Below, piece by piece: positions 1 to 8,611 of a stretch of 64,000 nucleotides of DNA. Numbering within the stretch: the stretch's first letter is position 1; the number at the start of each line of letters is the position of its first letter. The position numbers were made by a program, and so were the translations under genes. The DNA comes from Flavobacteriaceae bacterium (lineage in GTDB: Bacteria > Bacteroidota > Bacteroidia > Flavobacteriales > Flavobacteriaceae), in assembly GCA_023262185.1 (NCBI GenBank), contig JALRDO010000004.1, positions 1-64,000 of the forward strand. The letters are read 5' to 3'. The notes under the pieces were generated by a model. It was not told the DNA's origin and did no database searches. It worked only from the letters and a program-made list of their open reading frames with translations.

Positions 1-282
1 ATCTCAGCCAATCACATGTATTTGTTTAAATGTCTTGATCAAGAGATTAAATTGGTTGCAGTAGAGGTAGCGAATTCAGCCATTGATTTAAGAGAGAAAG
101 ATGGATTTGATTGGTTCAAAAAACATTACAATTCAGATTATGTTACCTATAAAAGAGCCTCTAAAGCCTATGCTGGTAACAAAAACTCTGATAAATTTGA
201 GATTATTGAAAAAGGCGGAGTAATCACAAAGGGTTCACTTTACTATTGGTTTGAAGATCTCTTAGATAGCGCTGAGGAATAA
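1..282 (+). CDS. Hypothetical protein, probably cut by the window edge
   Basis: The reading frame is open from base 1 to a TAA at 280-282. The first ATG is at 16, so either the gene starts there (88 residues) or this is the C-terminal end of a longer protein; the five codons before the ATG contain no stop. The visible protein is charged, without a signal peptide or membrane segment, and has aromatic clusters (WFKKHY, LYYWFEDLL). I do not recognise the family. It ends 14 bases before hisS on the same strand, so the two may be co-transcribed. Confidence 0.6.
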   Translation: MSANHMYLFKCLDQEIKLVAVEVANSAIDLREKDGFDWFKKHYNSDYVTYKRASKAYAGNKNSDKFEIIEKGGVITKGSLYYWFEDLLDSAEE

Positions 283-296
283 TTTACGGAATTACT

Positions 297-1679
297 ATGG
301 CGACACAGGCAGGCTTAGCAAAAGGAACACGAGACTTTTTTGGAGACGAATTGAGTAAACGTCAATTCATGATCGCCATTATAGAAAAGCATTTTAAACG
401 CTTTGGTTTTTCAAGAATTGAGACCCCAAGTTTCGAGAACTACGCCACCTTAATGGGAAAGTACGGCGATGAGGGTGACCGATTGATTTTTAAAATTCTG
501 AAATCTGGTGATTATCTTGCCAAAGCCGATATTTCTGCACTAGAGGCTAAAGACAGCCAAGCGCTGACTTCTTCTATAAGCGACAAGGCTTTACGCTATG
601 ACCTTACGGTGCCATTTGCACGCTTTGTAGTGCAGCATCAGAATGAGCTCGCTTTTCCGTTTAAGCGTTATCAGATTCAGCCGGTTTGGCGCGCAGATCG
701 ACCTCAAAAAGGAAGGTTCCGCGAGTTTACTCAATGCGACGCAGATGTTGTTGGTGCAGATTCGCTCTGGCAAGAAGTTGAACTGTTGCAACTTTACAAC
801 GCCATTTTTTCAGAATTAGGACTAAAAGAAAAACACAAAGTAACCGTTAAACTCAATAATAGAAAACTGCTTAGTGGTATCGCTGAGGCCTTTGGCATAG
901 GGGATCGTCTTTCAAGCTTTGTGGTTACTTTGGATAAGCTCGATAAGATAGGTTCAGAAGGCGTAGCTGCAGAATTGAATTCACAAGGATTTGATCCGTC
1001 TATTTGGGAGACCTTGGCGTCTTTTCTAGATCACAATGTATCTGTAGCATCGCGATTAGAACGGTTAAGAAAGCTCTTTACCTCTTCTGAGATTGGAACT
1101 AAAGGAATAGAAGAGATGCAATTTGTTTTAGATCAAACCGCTCAGCTTTCTCTTGCTTCTCTATCACTTTCTTTTGATCTTACTTTAGCACGTGGTCTGC
1201 ATTACTATACGGGTACGCTATTTGAGGTAAGTGCTCCTAATGGTGTTCAATTAGGTGCGATAGGAGGAGGTGGACGCTATGACGACCTGACCTCTGCATT
1301 CGGAGGAAAAGATTTGAGCGGGGCAGGGATCTCATTTGGTTTAGATCGGATTTACCTTGTATTGGAAGAGCTAGGTCTGTTTCCATCCACTATTGGAGAT
1401 CAGATTGACGTTTTAGTTCTTCACCTTACCGATACCAATCCTTTGCAAGCATTACAATTGGTAAATAGCCTGCGTTTTAAAGGAGTATCCTCTGAATTCT
1501 ACCCAGAGGCTTCAAAGCCAGCCAAACAGTATAAGTATGCTGAAAAACGCAAGGCCTTAAATGTTGCTTATTGGAATACCGAGGCAGCTACTTGGGTCAT
1601 AAAAAACATGAAGACCTCCGAGCAGCAAGAATTTCAGCTCGAAAGTCTTCAAACGATTCTTCCGTTAAAACGTGAATAA
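297..1679 (+). CDS. hisS: Histidyl-tRNA synthetase
   Basis: Class II aminoacyl-tRNA synthetase that charges tRNA-His with histidine, in the cytosol. The 460-residue protein has the usual order: N-terminal GTRDFFG (10-16), the motif 2 region WRADRPQKGRFREF (131-144), the histidine-specific loop RGLHYYTG (299-306), and motif 3 with GGGGRYDDL (323-331) and GISFGLDRI (344-352). The anticodon-binding domain follows from about residue 370. Length is normal to slightly long for the family because of an insertion around residues 70-95, as seen in other Bacteroidota. The ATG at 297 puts GTRDF near the N-terminus as expected. It converges with the M42 peptidase gene, with only four bases between their ends. 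Confidence 0.97.
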   Translation: MATQAGLAKGTRDFFGDELSKRQFMIAIIEKHFKRFGFSRIETPSFENYATLMGKYGDEGDRLIFKILKSGDYLAKADISALEAKDSQALTSSISDKALRYDLTVPFARFVVQHQNELAFPFKRYQIQPVWRADRPQKGRFREFTQCDADVVGADSLWQEVELLQLYNAIFSELGLKEKHKVTVKLNNRKLLSGIAEAFGIGDRLSSFVVTLDKLDKIGSEGVAAELNSQGFDPSIWETLASFLDHNVSVASRLERLRKLFTSSEIGTKGIEEMQFVLDQTAQLSLASLSLSFDLTLARGLHYYTGTLFEVSAPNGVQLGAIGGGGRYDDLTSAFGGKDLSGAGISFGLDRIYLVLEELGLFPSTIGDQIDVLVLHLTDTNPLQALQLVNSLRFKGVSSEFYPEASKPAKQYKYAEKRKALNVAYWNTEAATWVIKNMKTSEQQEFQLESLQTILPLKRE

Positions 1680-1683
1680 GGAA

Positions 1684-2772
1684 TTATTCGAAATACGAGA
1701 ATTGATCTCCGTCTTTCATGTTTAAGAGCGATTGGTAGATCAATCGTATCACATTGGCCACATCTTCTTTGTGCACTGTTTCAACCGTTGTATGCATATA
1801 ACGCAAAGGAAGTGAGATGAGTGCAGAAGCTACTCCTCCATTACTATAGGCAAAGGCATCTGTATCTGTACCGGTATAACGAGACGAAGCGTTACGTTGA
1901 AATGGAATCTTGTGCTGCTCAGCCGAGTCAATGATTAGATCTCTCAACTTGTGCTGAATGGCAGGAGCATATGAGATTACTGGTCCTGCTCCCATTTTAA
2001 TTTCACCTTGCTCGATTTTGCTAATCATTGGTGTGGTGGTGTCATGGGTGACATCAGTGACAATTGCGGCATTAGGCTTTAATCTAGCAGTAATCATTTC
2101 GGCTCCTCTCAAACCAATTTCTTCTTGCACAGAGTTGGTAATGTACAATCCGAAAGGGAGCTTTACCTTATTTTCTTTAAGGAGTCTTCCGACTTGAGCG
2201 ATCATGAAACCTCCTGCCCTGTTGTCTAAAGCACGGCAAACAAAGTGGTTTTTATTAAGCACCTTAAATTGGTCTGGATAGGTAATAACGCATCCTACAT
2301 GCACCCCCATTTTTTCCACTTCTGCTTTGTCCTTTGCTCCGATGTCGATAAAGATGTTTTCAAGCTTAGGTGTCTCTTCTTTACCGGGCTTTCTGGTGTG
2401 AATTGCTGGCCATCCGAATACACCTTCTACGATTCCATTTTTTGTATGAATATTTACCCACTTTGAAGGAGCAATTTGGTGATCGCTGCCACCATTTCTA
2501 ATGACGTATATAAGTCCGTTTTCAGTGATGTAGTTGACATACCATGAGATTTCATCCGAGTGTGCTTCGATCACTACCTTGTATTCTGCTTTAGGATTGA
2601 TGACCCCAACAGCCGTTCCGTAAGTGTCTGTGATGAATTCATCTACATAAGGCTTTAGGTAGTCCATCCAGATTTTTTGACCCTGGGCTTCATAGCCTGT
2701 CGGAGAAGCGTTATTGAGGTATTTTTCTAAAAAGGTTAGCGCTTTTTTGTCTAGAATTTCTGCAGTCTTCAT
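1684..2772 (-). CDS. M42 family metallopeptidase (glutamyl/tetrahedral aminopeptidase type)
   Basis: Cytosolic co-catalytic metal aminopeptidase of the M42 family, expected to trim N-terminal residues from peptides. The 362-residue protein shows the metal and catalytic motifs in order: AHSDE (His71), LDNRAGG (Asp183), the Glu pair in SVQEEIGLRGA (217-218), VTDVTH (Asp240) and the late His in RYMHTTVE. There is no signal peptide. It is divergent from the DUF4294 gene, with a 41-base gap that holds both promoters. In Bacteroidota an M42 peptidase next to a DUF4294 gene is a recurring arrangement, as I recall. The true substrate cannot be read from sequence. Confidence 0.93.
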   Translation of the reverse strand: MKTAEILDKKALTFLEKYLNNASPTGYEAQGQKIWMDYLKPYVDEFITDTYGTAVGVINPKAEYKVVIEAHSDEISWYVNYITENGLIYVIRNGGSDHQIAPSKWVNIHTKNGIVEGVFGWPAIHTRKPGKEETPKLENIFIDIGAKDKAEVEKMGVHVGCVITYPDQFKVLNKNHFVCRALDNRAGGFMIAQVGRLLKENKVKLPFGLYITNSVQEEIGLRGAEMITARLKPNAAIVTDVTHDTTTPMISKIEQGEIKMGAGPVISYAPAIQHKLRDLIIDSAEQHKIPFQRNASSRYTGTDTDAFAYSNGGVASALISLPLRYMHTTVETVHKEDVANVIRLIYQSLLNMKDGDQFSYFE

Positions 2773-2813
2773 GATCCTTTAATTTTGCTCTAATTTAGCG
2801 AATATATGACGGT

Positions 2814-3488
2814 ATGAGATACGGTATTCTATTGATTTTTACGTTGGTTTTGGCTCATTCCAATTCAATGATGGGGCAAGAGGCTATGCGCTATAAATTC
2901 GCGAATGATTCTATCTTTTCTGAGACCATTGAGTTGGATGAGGTCTATGTGTTAGCGCCTCTAAGATTTAAAGATGATGCGACGCGTATTGCCTACTTAA
3001 GGCATAAATACCGCATTTTTAAAGTGTACCGTTATGCTATTATGGCTTCGCATCGATTAGATAGTTTGCGCGACCGTTTAGATAAGCTGGAATCTAAGCG
3101 TAAAAAGAGGTTGTACACTAAGCAGGTCAAAGAGTATCTTCAAGATGAACTCACCGATGAGCTTAAAAAATTATCTAGGAACGACGGCAAAGTGTTGATT
3201 TCTTTGATTGATCGTCAAACTGGAATCAGCGCTTTTGACCTCGTAAAAGATTACCGAAACGGATTCACCGCCCTTTGGTATCAAACTGCAGCCAAGTTAT
3301 ACGATATGGATCTCAAGTCGACCTACGACCCTTATAGCAACAAGTTAGACTATTGGACCGAAGATATTTTACAACGCGCCTATTTAAGAGGGTTGTTGCC
3401 TTACGAGGAAGCTCATGAGCCCGTAGATCTGAAAAAGATGGAAGCTATTTGGTTGGATCAGAAGGATCAAACAGAAAGCTCACAATAA
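2814..3488 (+). CDS. DUF4294 family secreted protein
   Basis: 224 residues starting with a hydrophobic signal peptide (about residues 3-21, MRYGILLIFTLVLAHSNS). The body is basic and alpha-helical, with the conserved stretch LISLIDRQTG and AYLRGLLPYEE near the C-terminus. It matches my memory of DUF4294, a family of unknown function almost confined to Bacteroidota. The charged stretch at about residues 75-125 (LRDRLDKLESKRKKR) could form a coiled coil. It is transcribed away from the M42 peptidase and its last 44 bases overlap the antisense DUF6095 gene. Export is inferred from the signal peptide; no molecular role is known to me. Confidence 0.85.
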   Translation: MRYGILLIFTLVLAHSNSMMGQEAMRYKFANDSIFSETIELDEVYVLAPLRFKDDATRIAYLRHKYRIFKVYRYAIMASHRLDSLRDRLDKLESKRKKRLYTKQVKEYLQDELTDELKKLSRNDGKVLISLIDRQTGISAFDLVKDYRNGFTALWYQTAAKLYDMDLKSTYDPYSNKLDYWTEDILQRAYLRGLLPYEEAHEPVDLKKMEAIWLDQKDQTESSQ

Positions 3489-3669
3489 GTTTAATGGCCT
3501 TAAATCCGAAGTAAAGTGCAGCAAGGCATATAAGTCCTCCAATACTGGCAACCATCCAGAATAATGGATGGCTTTCGTTTTTAAAAGCGCTGCTTAGAAT
3601 CACAGGCCCAGTTGCCATTAGGAGTAGCGTAATTAGCCACGTTTTTATTCCCTTTCTGAGTTTACCCAA
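3445..3669 (-). CDS. DUF6095-like small membrane protein
   Basis: 74-residue protein with two predicted membrane helices, about residues 10-29 (TWLITLLLMATGPVIL) and 36-65 (FWMVASIGGLICLAALYFG), and a basic N-terminus, so N-in topology is likely. The pattern KGIKTWLITLLLMATGPVIL resembles DUF6095, a small Bacteroidota-specific family. Its 3' end overlaps the 3' end of the DUF4294 gene by 44 bases in antisense, and its start lies 12 bases after the stop of the neighbouring minus-strand icd gene, so icd transcription probably carries it. Function unknown. Confidence 0.75.
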   Translation of the reverse strand: MGKLRKGIKTWLITLLLMATGPVILSSAFKNESHPLFWMVASIGGLICLAALYFGFKAIKLIVSFLFDPSDPTK

Positions 3670-3681
3670 ATCAAACTGAGA

Positions 3682-5901
3682 TTAGAATTCTTCAATCAGG
3701 GCATTCAAGGTAGCACTCGGACGCATCGCCTTCGAGGCTAGAATAGGATCGGGAGCGTAATACCCTCCAATTTCTTGAGCTTTTCCTTGAGTGTCGTTGA
3801 TCTCACTTAAAATAGTTTCTTCGTTTGAATTTAAAGCGTCACTAAGGTTCTTGAATTTATCCCGCTGTACCAGCTCTAAATTCGATTGTCCTAGGGCTTC
3901 AATCCAGAATTTGATCAAGTGAAAATGACTGCCGCGTGTATCTAAAGACCCAATGCTTCTCTGAGGACCTAGATTTTCGTTGAGTAAGCGCTCAACGGCA
4001 TCCCCTAAACAGTTGGCGTAAATAGTAAGGGTATCTAAATGGTTTTTTTGGGCAATAAATTCAAGCGCAACTTCTAGCGCTAAAAATTCACCCAGTGAAT
4101 CCCAACGCAAGTGACCTTCTTCTAAGAATTGCTCCACGTGTTTAGGAGCTGATCCTCCAGCACCTGTTTCGAAGAGTCCTCCTCCGTTCATAAGCGGAAC
4201 GATCGAGAGCATCTTGGCTGAAGTTCCTACTTCGAGAATAGGAAAGAGGTCGGTCAAATAGTCTCTCAATACATTTCCGGTAACTGAGATCGTATCTTTT
4301 CCGTCTTTCAATCGTTTTAGGGTTTCTAAAGTCGCCTCTGCTACTCCTAGAATTTTAAGGTCTAAACCAGCCGTATTTTCTTGAGCAAGGTAGGTTTTAA
4401 CCTTCTTAATTAATTCAGCATCATGGGCTCTAGTTTCATCTAACCAAAAAATGGCAGGTGTTTCTGAAAGTCTTGCACGTTCTACAGCCAAAGAAACCCA
4501 GTTTCTTATCGGTGCATCCTTGACTTGGCACATTCTCCAAATGTCTCCTTGGTCTACTGCAATTTCAGCTAAGATTTCTTTGGTGCTTTCATCGACAATC
4601 TGAACTGAACCCTTTTGGGCTATTTCAAAGGTTTTGTCGTGGGAACCGTACTCCTCTGCCTTCTGAGCCATAAGCCCAACGTTAGGCACCGTTCCCATTG
4701 TAGACGGATCAAAAGCACCATTCGCTTTACAGAAATCAATAGTGCTTTGATACACTGCAGCATAAGAACTGTCAGGGATAATGGCCAAGGTGTCTCTTAA
4801 TTGTCCCTTGGCGTCGTACATCTTACCCGAGTTACGAATCATCGCGGGCATAGAGGCATCGATAATCACATCGCTCGGAACGTGCAGGTTAGAAATTCCT
4901 TTGTCTGAGTTTACCATAGCCCAAGAGGCTTGTGCGTGCAGCTGATCTAGTATTGCTTCGTGAAGGGCATTAGCCTCTTTAGAATCGTCTTGGGCCAGAC
5001 GAATTAGAACACTTTGGAGCCCTTCATTTGGATTGATCTTTAATCGCTCTAACGTACCGGCATATTCAGTAAAGAGCGATTCGAAATAGATGTTAATACC
5101 GTGACCAAATATGATAGGGTCAGACACCTTCATCATAGTTGCTTTCATATGAAGCGAAAGCAAAAGCCCCTCTGAAGCCCCCTCATTATATGCCTCTCTG
5201 AAGAAATTGGCAAGAGCGCTGCGTTGCATAACGCTCATGTCTATAATTTCATCGGCGATCAGTTTAAGATTAGATTTTAAGCGAATCTCTTCGCCTTTAT
5301 CGGTTTTTAAGAGAATAGACACTACACGATCTTTGTCAAGAGTCAAAGATTTCTCATTTGATCTGAAATCTCCAGAAGACATTGTTTTTACTCGTGTACC
5401 GCTATTTGGCTCCCATGCACCCATATGGTGTGGATTATTCTTAGCAAAGTTTTTCACAGCCCGCGGAGCGCGTCGGTCAGAGTTACCTTCACGAAGAACT
5501 GGATTCACTGCGCTACCCTTCACCTTGTCGTAGCGTGCTTTGTAATCTTCTTCTTGAGGAGTCGAAGGGGAGTCAGGATAATTAGGAACAGCAATTCCTT
5601 TTTCTTGTAATTCTTTAATGGCAGCCTTTAACTGAGCCATTGAAGCACTTATATTAGGAAGCTTAATGATGGTTGTATCTTCTTTTTTCGCTAACTCTCC
5701 AAGTTTAGCAAGAGCGTCTTCAATTCTTTGGTTATCGGGTAATAGATCTGAGAAGACAGCAATGATACGACTTGATAGAGAGATGTCTTTTAGGATAAAT
5801 TGAATACCAGCTTCATTTGTGATTTTTTTAATTAAGGGTAAAAATGAATTGGTAGCCAACGCAGGGGCCTCATCGGTCATCGTGTAATAAATCGTCTTCA
5901 T
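3682..5901 (-). CDS. icd: Isocitrate dehydrogenase (NADP), monomeric type
   Basis: TCA-cycle enzyme converting isocitrate to 2-oxoglutarate and CO2 with NADP. At 739 residues it has the length of the large monomeric type (about 740), not the 400-residue dimeric type. Family landmarks include the N-terminal IYYTMTDEAPALAT, the substrate loop SGDFRSNEKS, GTVPNVGLMAQKAEEYGSHDKTF in the middle, and the C-terminal RGSHFHL and DPILASKAMRPSATLNALI. The ATG at 5901 gives the conserved MKTIYYT beginning. A near-consensus -7 element (TATATTTA on the minus strand, 5928-5935) lies 26 bases upstream, just after the rplS terminator, so icd probably has its own promoter. Confidence 0.96.
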   Translation of the reverse strand: MKTIYYTMTDEAPALATNSFLPLIKKITNEAGIQFILKDISLSSRIIAVFSDLLPDNQRIEDALAKLGELAKKEDTTIIKLPNISASMAQLKAAIKELQEKGIAVPNYPDSPSTPQEEDYKARYDKVKGSAVNPVLREGNSDRRAPRAVKNFAKNNPHHMGAWEPNSGTRVKTMSSGDFRSNEKSLTLDKDRVVSILLKTDKGEEIRLKSNLKLIADEIIDMSVMQRSALANFFREAYNEGASEGLLLSLHMKATMMKVSDPIIFGHGINIYFESLFTEYAGTLERLKINPNEGLQSVLIRLAQDDSKEANALHEAILDQLHAQASWAMVNSDKGISNLHVPSDVIIDASMPAMIRNSGKMYDAKGQLRDTLAIIPDSSYAAVYQSTIDFCKANGAFDPSTMGTVPNVGLMAQKAEEYGSHDKTFEIAQKGSVQIVDESTKEILAEIAVDQGDIWRMCQVKDAPIRNWVSLAVERARLSETPAIFWLDETRAHDAELIKKVKTYLAQENTAGLDLKILGVAEATLETLKRLKDGKDTISVTGNVLRDYLTDLFPILEVGTSAKMLSIVPLMNGGGLFETGAGGSAPKHVEQFLEEGHLRWDSLGEFLALEVALEFIAQKNHLDTLTIYANCLGDAVERLLNENLGPQRSIGSLDTRGSHFHLIKFWIEALGQSNLELVQRDKFKNLSDALNSNEETILSEINDTQGKAQEIGGYYAPDPILASKAMRPSATLNALIEEF

Positions 5902-5927
5902 TTTGCTTTAGTTTTGGTTAAGCGCGG

Positions 5928-5935
5928 TAAATATA
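5928..5935 (-). promoter_or_regulatory. Probable -7 element of icd
   Basis: Minus-strand TATATTTA matches the Bacteroidota TAnnTTTG element at all but the last base. It sits between the rplS terminator and the icd start codon, 26 bases upstream of the ATG. No clear -33 TTG is seen at the usual distance. Confidence 0.5.
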
Positions 5936-5941
5936 TCGCAC

Positions 5942-5980
5942 AAAAAATGCCGTGAAGCTAAACTTAACACGGCATTAAAA
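5942..5980 (-). terminator. Rho-independent terminator after rplS
   Basis: On the minus strand a 9-bp stem, AATGCCGTG with CACGGCATT, closes a 13-base loop and is followed by a short T run (bases 5942-5945 read in reverse). It lies about 20 bases after the rplS stop codon, so it probably ends the rplS transcript before icd. Confidence 0.85.
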
Positions 5981-6001
5981 AATTTTCAAATATAAAGGTG
6001 T

Positions 6002-6352
6002 TTAGTTTCTTTCTTCTTTGATTCTTGCCTTTTTACCTGTCAAATTTCTAAAATAGAAAATACGTGATCTTCTTACTTTACCACGCTTGTTCACTTCTAT
6101 TTTCTGAAGAGCAGGCATATTTATTGGAAAGACACGCTCTACACCAACGGTTCCAGACATTTTACGGATTGTAAAGGTTTCAGTAGCACCTGAACCTCTT
6201 CTTTGAATCACTACGCCTTTGAAAAACTGCGTTCTTGTTTTTTCACCCTCTTTGATCTCGTAAAATACAGTGATGGTATCACCAGAGCCAAAGTCTGGGA
6301 AGTCTTTTTTATCTATGAACGTGTTCTCAACGTATTGTACTAAGTTCTCCAT
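6002..6352 (-). CDS. rplS: 50S ribosomal protein L19
   Basis: 116-residue ribosomal protein at the 30S-50S interface. Recognised by FGSGDTITVFYEIKEGEKTR, FKGVVIQRRGSG, TFTIRKMSGTVGVERVFP and RRSRIFYFRN, the standard L19 sequence blocks in order and at full length. The ATG at 6352 is the only sensible start. It follows trmD on the same strand after a 73-base gap that holds its own perfect -7 element, and a strong terminator follows it, so it is probably transcribed largely as a single gene. The trmD-rplS neighbourhood is conserved across bacteria. Confidence 0.98.
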   Translation of the reverse strand: MENLVQYVENTFIDKKDFPDFGSGDTITVFYEIKEGEKTRTQFFKGVVIQRRGSGATETFTIRKMSGTVGVERVFPINMPALQKIEVNKRGKVRRSRIFYFRNLTGKKARIKEERN

Positions 6353-6378
6353 GACGGAATTTTCTTTAAAACTGACCG

Positions 6379-6386
6379 CAAAAATA
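6379..6386 (-). promoter_or_regulatory. -7 promoter element of rplS
   Basis: TATTTTTG on the minus strand is a perfect TAnnTTTG match, 26 bases upstream of the rplS ATG. It is placed between trmD and rplS, which allows L19 to be made independently of trmD. Confidence 0.65.
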
Positions 6387-6425
6387 ATACTTTATTTTGG
6401 TTTTTGCCACAGTCATTATTTTTCT

Positions 6426-7103
6426 TCAATCACTTAATAAATCTGGCCTTCTTTCTTGGGTTCTGCGCAATGCTTCAGCTTCTCTCCATGCTTCAATTGC
6501 GCTAAAATTACCACTGAGAAGGACCTCGGGTACCTTGTGTCCTTTAAATTCTGATGGTCTTGTGTATACCGGAGGGGCGAGTAAATTGTCTTGAAAAGAA
6601 TCGTTCAATGCTGATCCGGCGTCATTCAATACCCCTGGGATCAGACGAATTATGCTGTCTGACACGACCGATGCCGCCAACTCTCCACCCGAGAGCACGT
6701 AATCTCCAATAGAAACTTCATGTGTCACCCATATGTCTCTGATACGCTGATCGATTCCTTTATAATGCCCGCAGATGAGAATAATACGTTCTTTTAAAGA
6801 AAAGCCATTGGCCATTGATTGATTCCATGTTTCGCCGTCAGGGGTCAGGTAAACGATGGCATCAGCAGACTGCTCTTTGGTGAGACTCGTTAGTAGCTGA
6901 TCTAGTGGTTCGGCCATGAGTACCATTCCGGCTCCACCTCCAAATTGGTAATCGTCTACCTGGCGGTAATTTCCAAGACCGAAGTTTCTTAAATCGTGAA
7001 TTTTAAGTGAAACTAAACCCTTGTCAATCGCTCGCATTAAGATGGAGTGACTGAAAGGGCTTTCGAGTAGTTCGGGAACGACAGAGATGATGTCTATATG
7101 CAA
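6426..7103 (-). CDS. trmD: tRNA (guanine37-N1)-methyltransferase
   Basis: SPOUT-class methyltransferase that makes m1G37 in tRNAs with G36, preventing frameshifts. 225 residues with the trefoil-knot motifs: NYRQVDDYQFGGGAGM (45-60), LICGHYKGIDQR (109-120, SAM binding and catalytic region) and SIGDYVLSGGE (131-141). The C-terminal LAPPVYTRPSEFKGHKVPEVLLSG is the tRNA-binding tail. The ATG at 7103 gives MHIDIISVVPELL, the typical beginning. It lies 23 bases after the htrA stop and upstream of rplS. Confidence 0.97.
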   Translation of the reverse strand: MHIDIISVVPELLESPFSHSILMRAIDKGLVSLKIHDLRNFGLGNYRQVDDYQFGGGAGMVLMAEPLDQLLTSLTKEQSADAIVYLTPDGETWNQSMANGFSLKERIILICGHYKGIDQRIRDIWVTHEVSIGDYVLSGGELAASVVSDSIIRLIPGVLNDAGSALNDSFQDNLLAPPVYTRPSEFKGHKVPEVLLSGNFSAIEAWREAEALRRTQERRPDLLSD

Positions 7104-7126
7104 AACGGCATTATTAGGCCCTAAAA

Positions 7127-8500
7127 CTAGTTAAATATTAGGGTTTCTTTCTCACCTGCACTGTTCAATATAGTGATGGCTCTCCGCGAACTTCTTTTTG
7201 CCTCAGCCAGTCGTTCTGCATCTTCAATTGAATTCACTGGGCTACCGTCAATAGCAATGATTACCTTCTCTTCAAGGTCGTAAGATTTATAATATTCGGC
7301 TACGGCAATGATTTTTACACCACCTTCTATATTTAACTGTTTTTTATCCTCTTTGCTTAAGTTTTCAACCCGCATGCCGAGATAGGGTAGGTCAATAATT
7401 TCATTTTTGCCCAAACGAACCTCTTTCTCAAGGAGTTTTCCGTTTCTATCCACCGTAACGCGAACCAGGTCTCCAGGTCTTCTTGAAGAGAGGTGTCCGG
7501 TCAGGCCCGTAAAGTTTTTGATGGTTACTCCGTCTACTGAACGAATAACATCACCTGGCTTTAGTCCGGCTTTTTCTGCGCCTGAATTTTGAGAGACCCC
7601 AGCGATATATACTCCTTCAATATGGTCTAAACCTTGCTCTATTGCCTCTTTTGAGTTCGCTCTTAAAGTGGTGATACCTAAGATGCCTTTTTGAACGGCT
7701 CCGAATTCTAGCAAGTCTTCAACCACTTTTTTTGCAATATTGCTCGGAACGGCGAATGAATAGCCGACATAAGAACCTGTTCTCGATTTGATCGCAGTAT
7801 TGATTCCTATGAGGTCGCCACGGGTGTTTACTAAGGCTCCTCCGCTATTGCCGGGATTTACGGCGGCGTCTGTTTGAATAAAAGACATGGAATTCATAGG
7901 AGAAATTGAACGTGCTTTTGCACTAATTATTCCTGCGGTCACGGTAGAAGTTAAATTGAAGGGATTACCAACGGCTAACACCCATTCGCCAACAGCCGAT
8001 CCGTCAGAATCACCGAATGCTAGATAAGGCAATTCTCTTTCGGCATCAATCTTTAGAAGCGCAATGTCTGATGAGGCGTCTGAGCCAATAATTTGGGCTT
8101 CATAGGATTGATTGTTGTTAAGTGTAATTTCTAATGATTCAGCATCTTCGATAACGTGATGATTAGTGACAATGTACCCGTCAGGCGAAATAATTACCCC
8201 TGAGCCGGTGCCAATTTGGGGTTGCTGAAACGACTCATATCCATAAAAGAAATCAAAAAGAGATTGAGGTGAACGTTCTAAAGAGACGTTCTTCACATGA
8301 ACTACGGCATTCACCGTCTTCTCGGCAGCTTCAACGAAATTACTGTTTGATGGTAATGCCCCGAATGATGTTTTAAAAACGGGCTCCTCGTAAGTAGTGG
8401 CTACCGTAATGGGTTGCTCAGAAAAAAAATAGTGCTGCGCTACAATGGTGATCAACGCAGCACTAATTCCAACAAATGCATAACTGATGTATTTTTTCAT
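7127..8500 (-). CDS. htrA: HtrA/Deg family serine protease with two PDZ domains
   Basis: Envelope protease and chaperone of the DegP/DegQ type. One N-terminal membrane anchor or signal (about residues 7-25), then a trypsin-like domain with catalytic His115 (TNHHVI), Asp145 (SSDIALL) and Ser219 (NPGNSGG). Two PDZ domains follow, about 265-365 (GILGITTLRAN onward) and 370-457. Length 457 is normal. The enzyme is expected in the periplasm, degrading misfolded envelope proteins. The upstream region has a near-consensus element with one extra base (TAAACTTTG, minus strand, 8519-8527) 18 bases before the ATG. The gene reads into trmD and is divergent from dapF. Confidence 0.95.
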   Translation of the reverse strand: MKKYISYAFVGISAALITIVAQHYFFSEQPITVATTYEEPVFKTSFGALPSNSNFVEAAEKTVNAVVHVKNVSLERSPQSLFDFFYGYESFQQPQIGTGSGVIISPDGYIVTNHHVIEDAESLEITLNNNQSYEAQIIGSDASSDIALLKIDAERELPYLAFGDSDGSAVGEWVLAVGNPFNLTSTVTAGIISAKARSISPMNSMSFIQTDAAVNPGNSGGALVNTRGDLIGINTAIKSRTGSYVGYSFAVPSNIAKKVVEDLLEFGAVQKGILGITTLRANSKEAIEQGLDHIEGVYIAGVSQNSGAEKAGLKPGDVIRSVDGVTIKNFTGLTGHLSSRRPGDLVRVTVDRNGKLLEKEVRLGKNEIIDLPYLGMRVENLSKEDKKQLNIEGGVKIIAVAEYYKSYDLEEKVIIAIDGSPVNSIEDAERLAEAKRSSRRAITILNSAGEKETLIFN

Positions 8501-8549
8501 AACGCGTAAAATTTTTTACAAAGTTTATACTCTTTTACAAGGTATGAAA

Positions 8550-8571
8550 CTGCTTTAACGCTGCTTTAACG
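8550..8571. repeat. Two tandem copies of an 11-bp repeat
   Basis: The unit CTGCTTTAACG occurs twice with no gap in the htrA/dapF divergent intergenic region, 41 bases before the dapF ATG. It could be a regulator site for either gene or a chance duplication. Confidence 0.6.
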
Positions 8572-8611
8572 CAATATACAAGCTTTAAAATCTGTTATCT
8601 TGCAACCGAAT

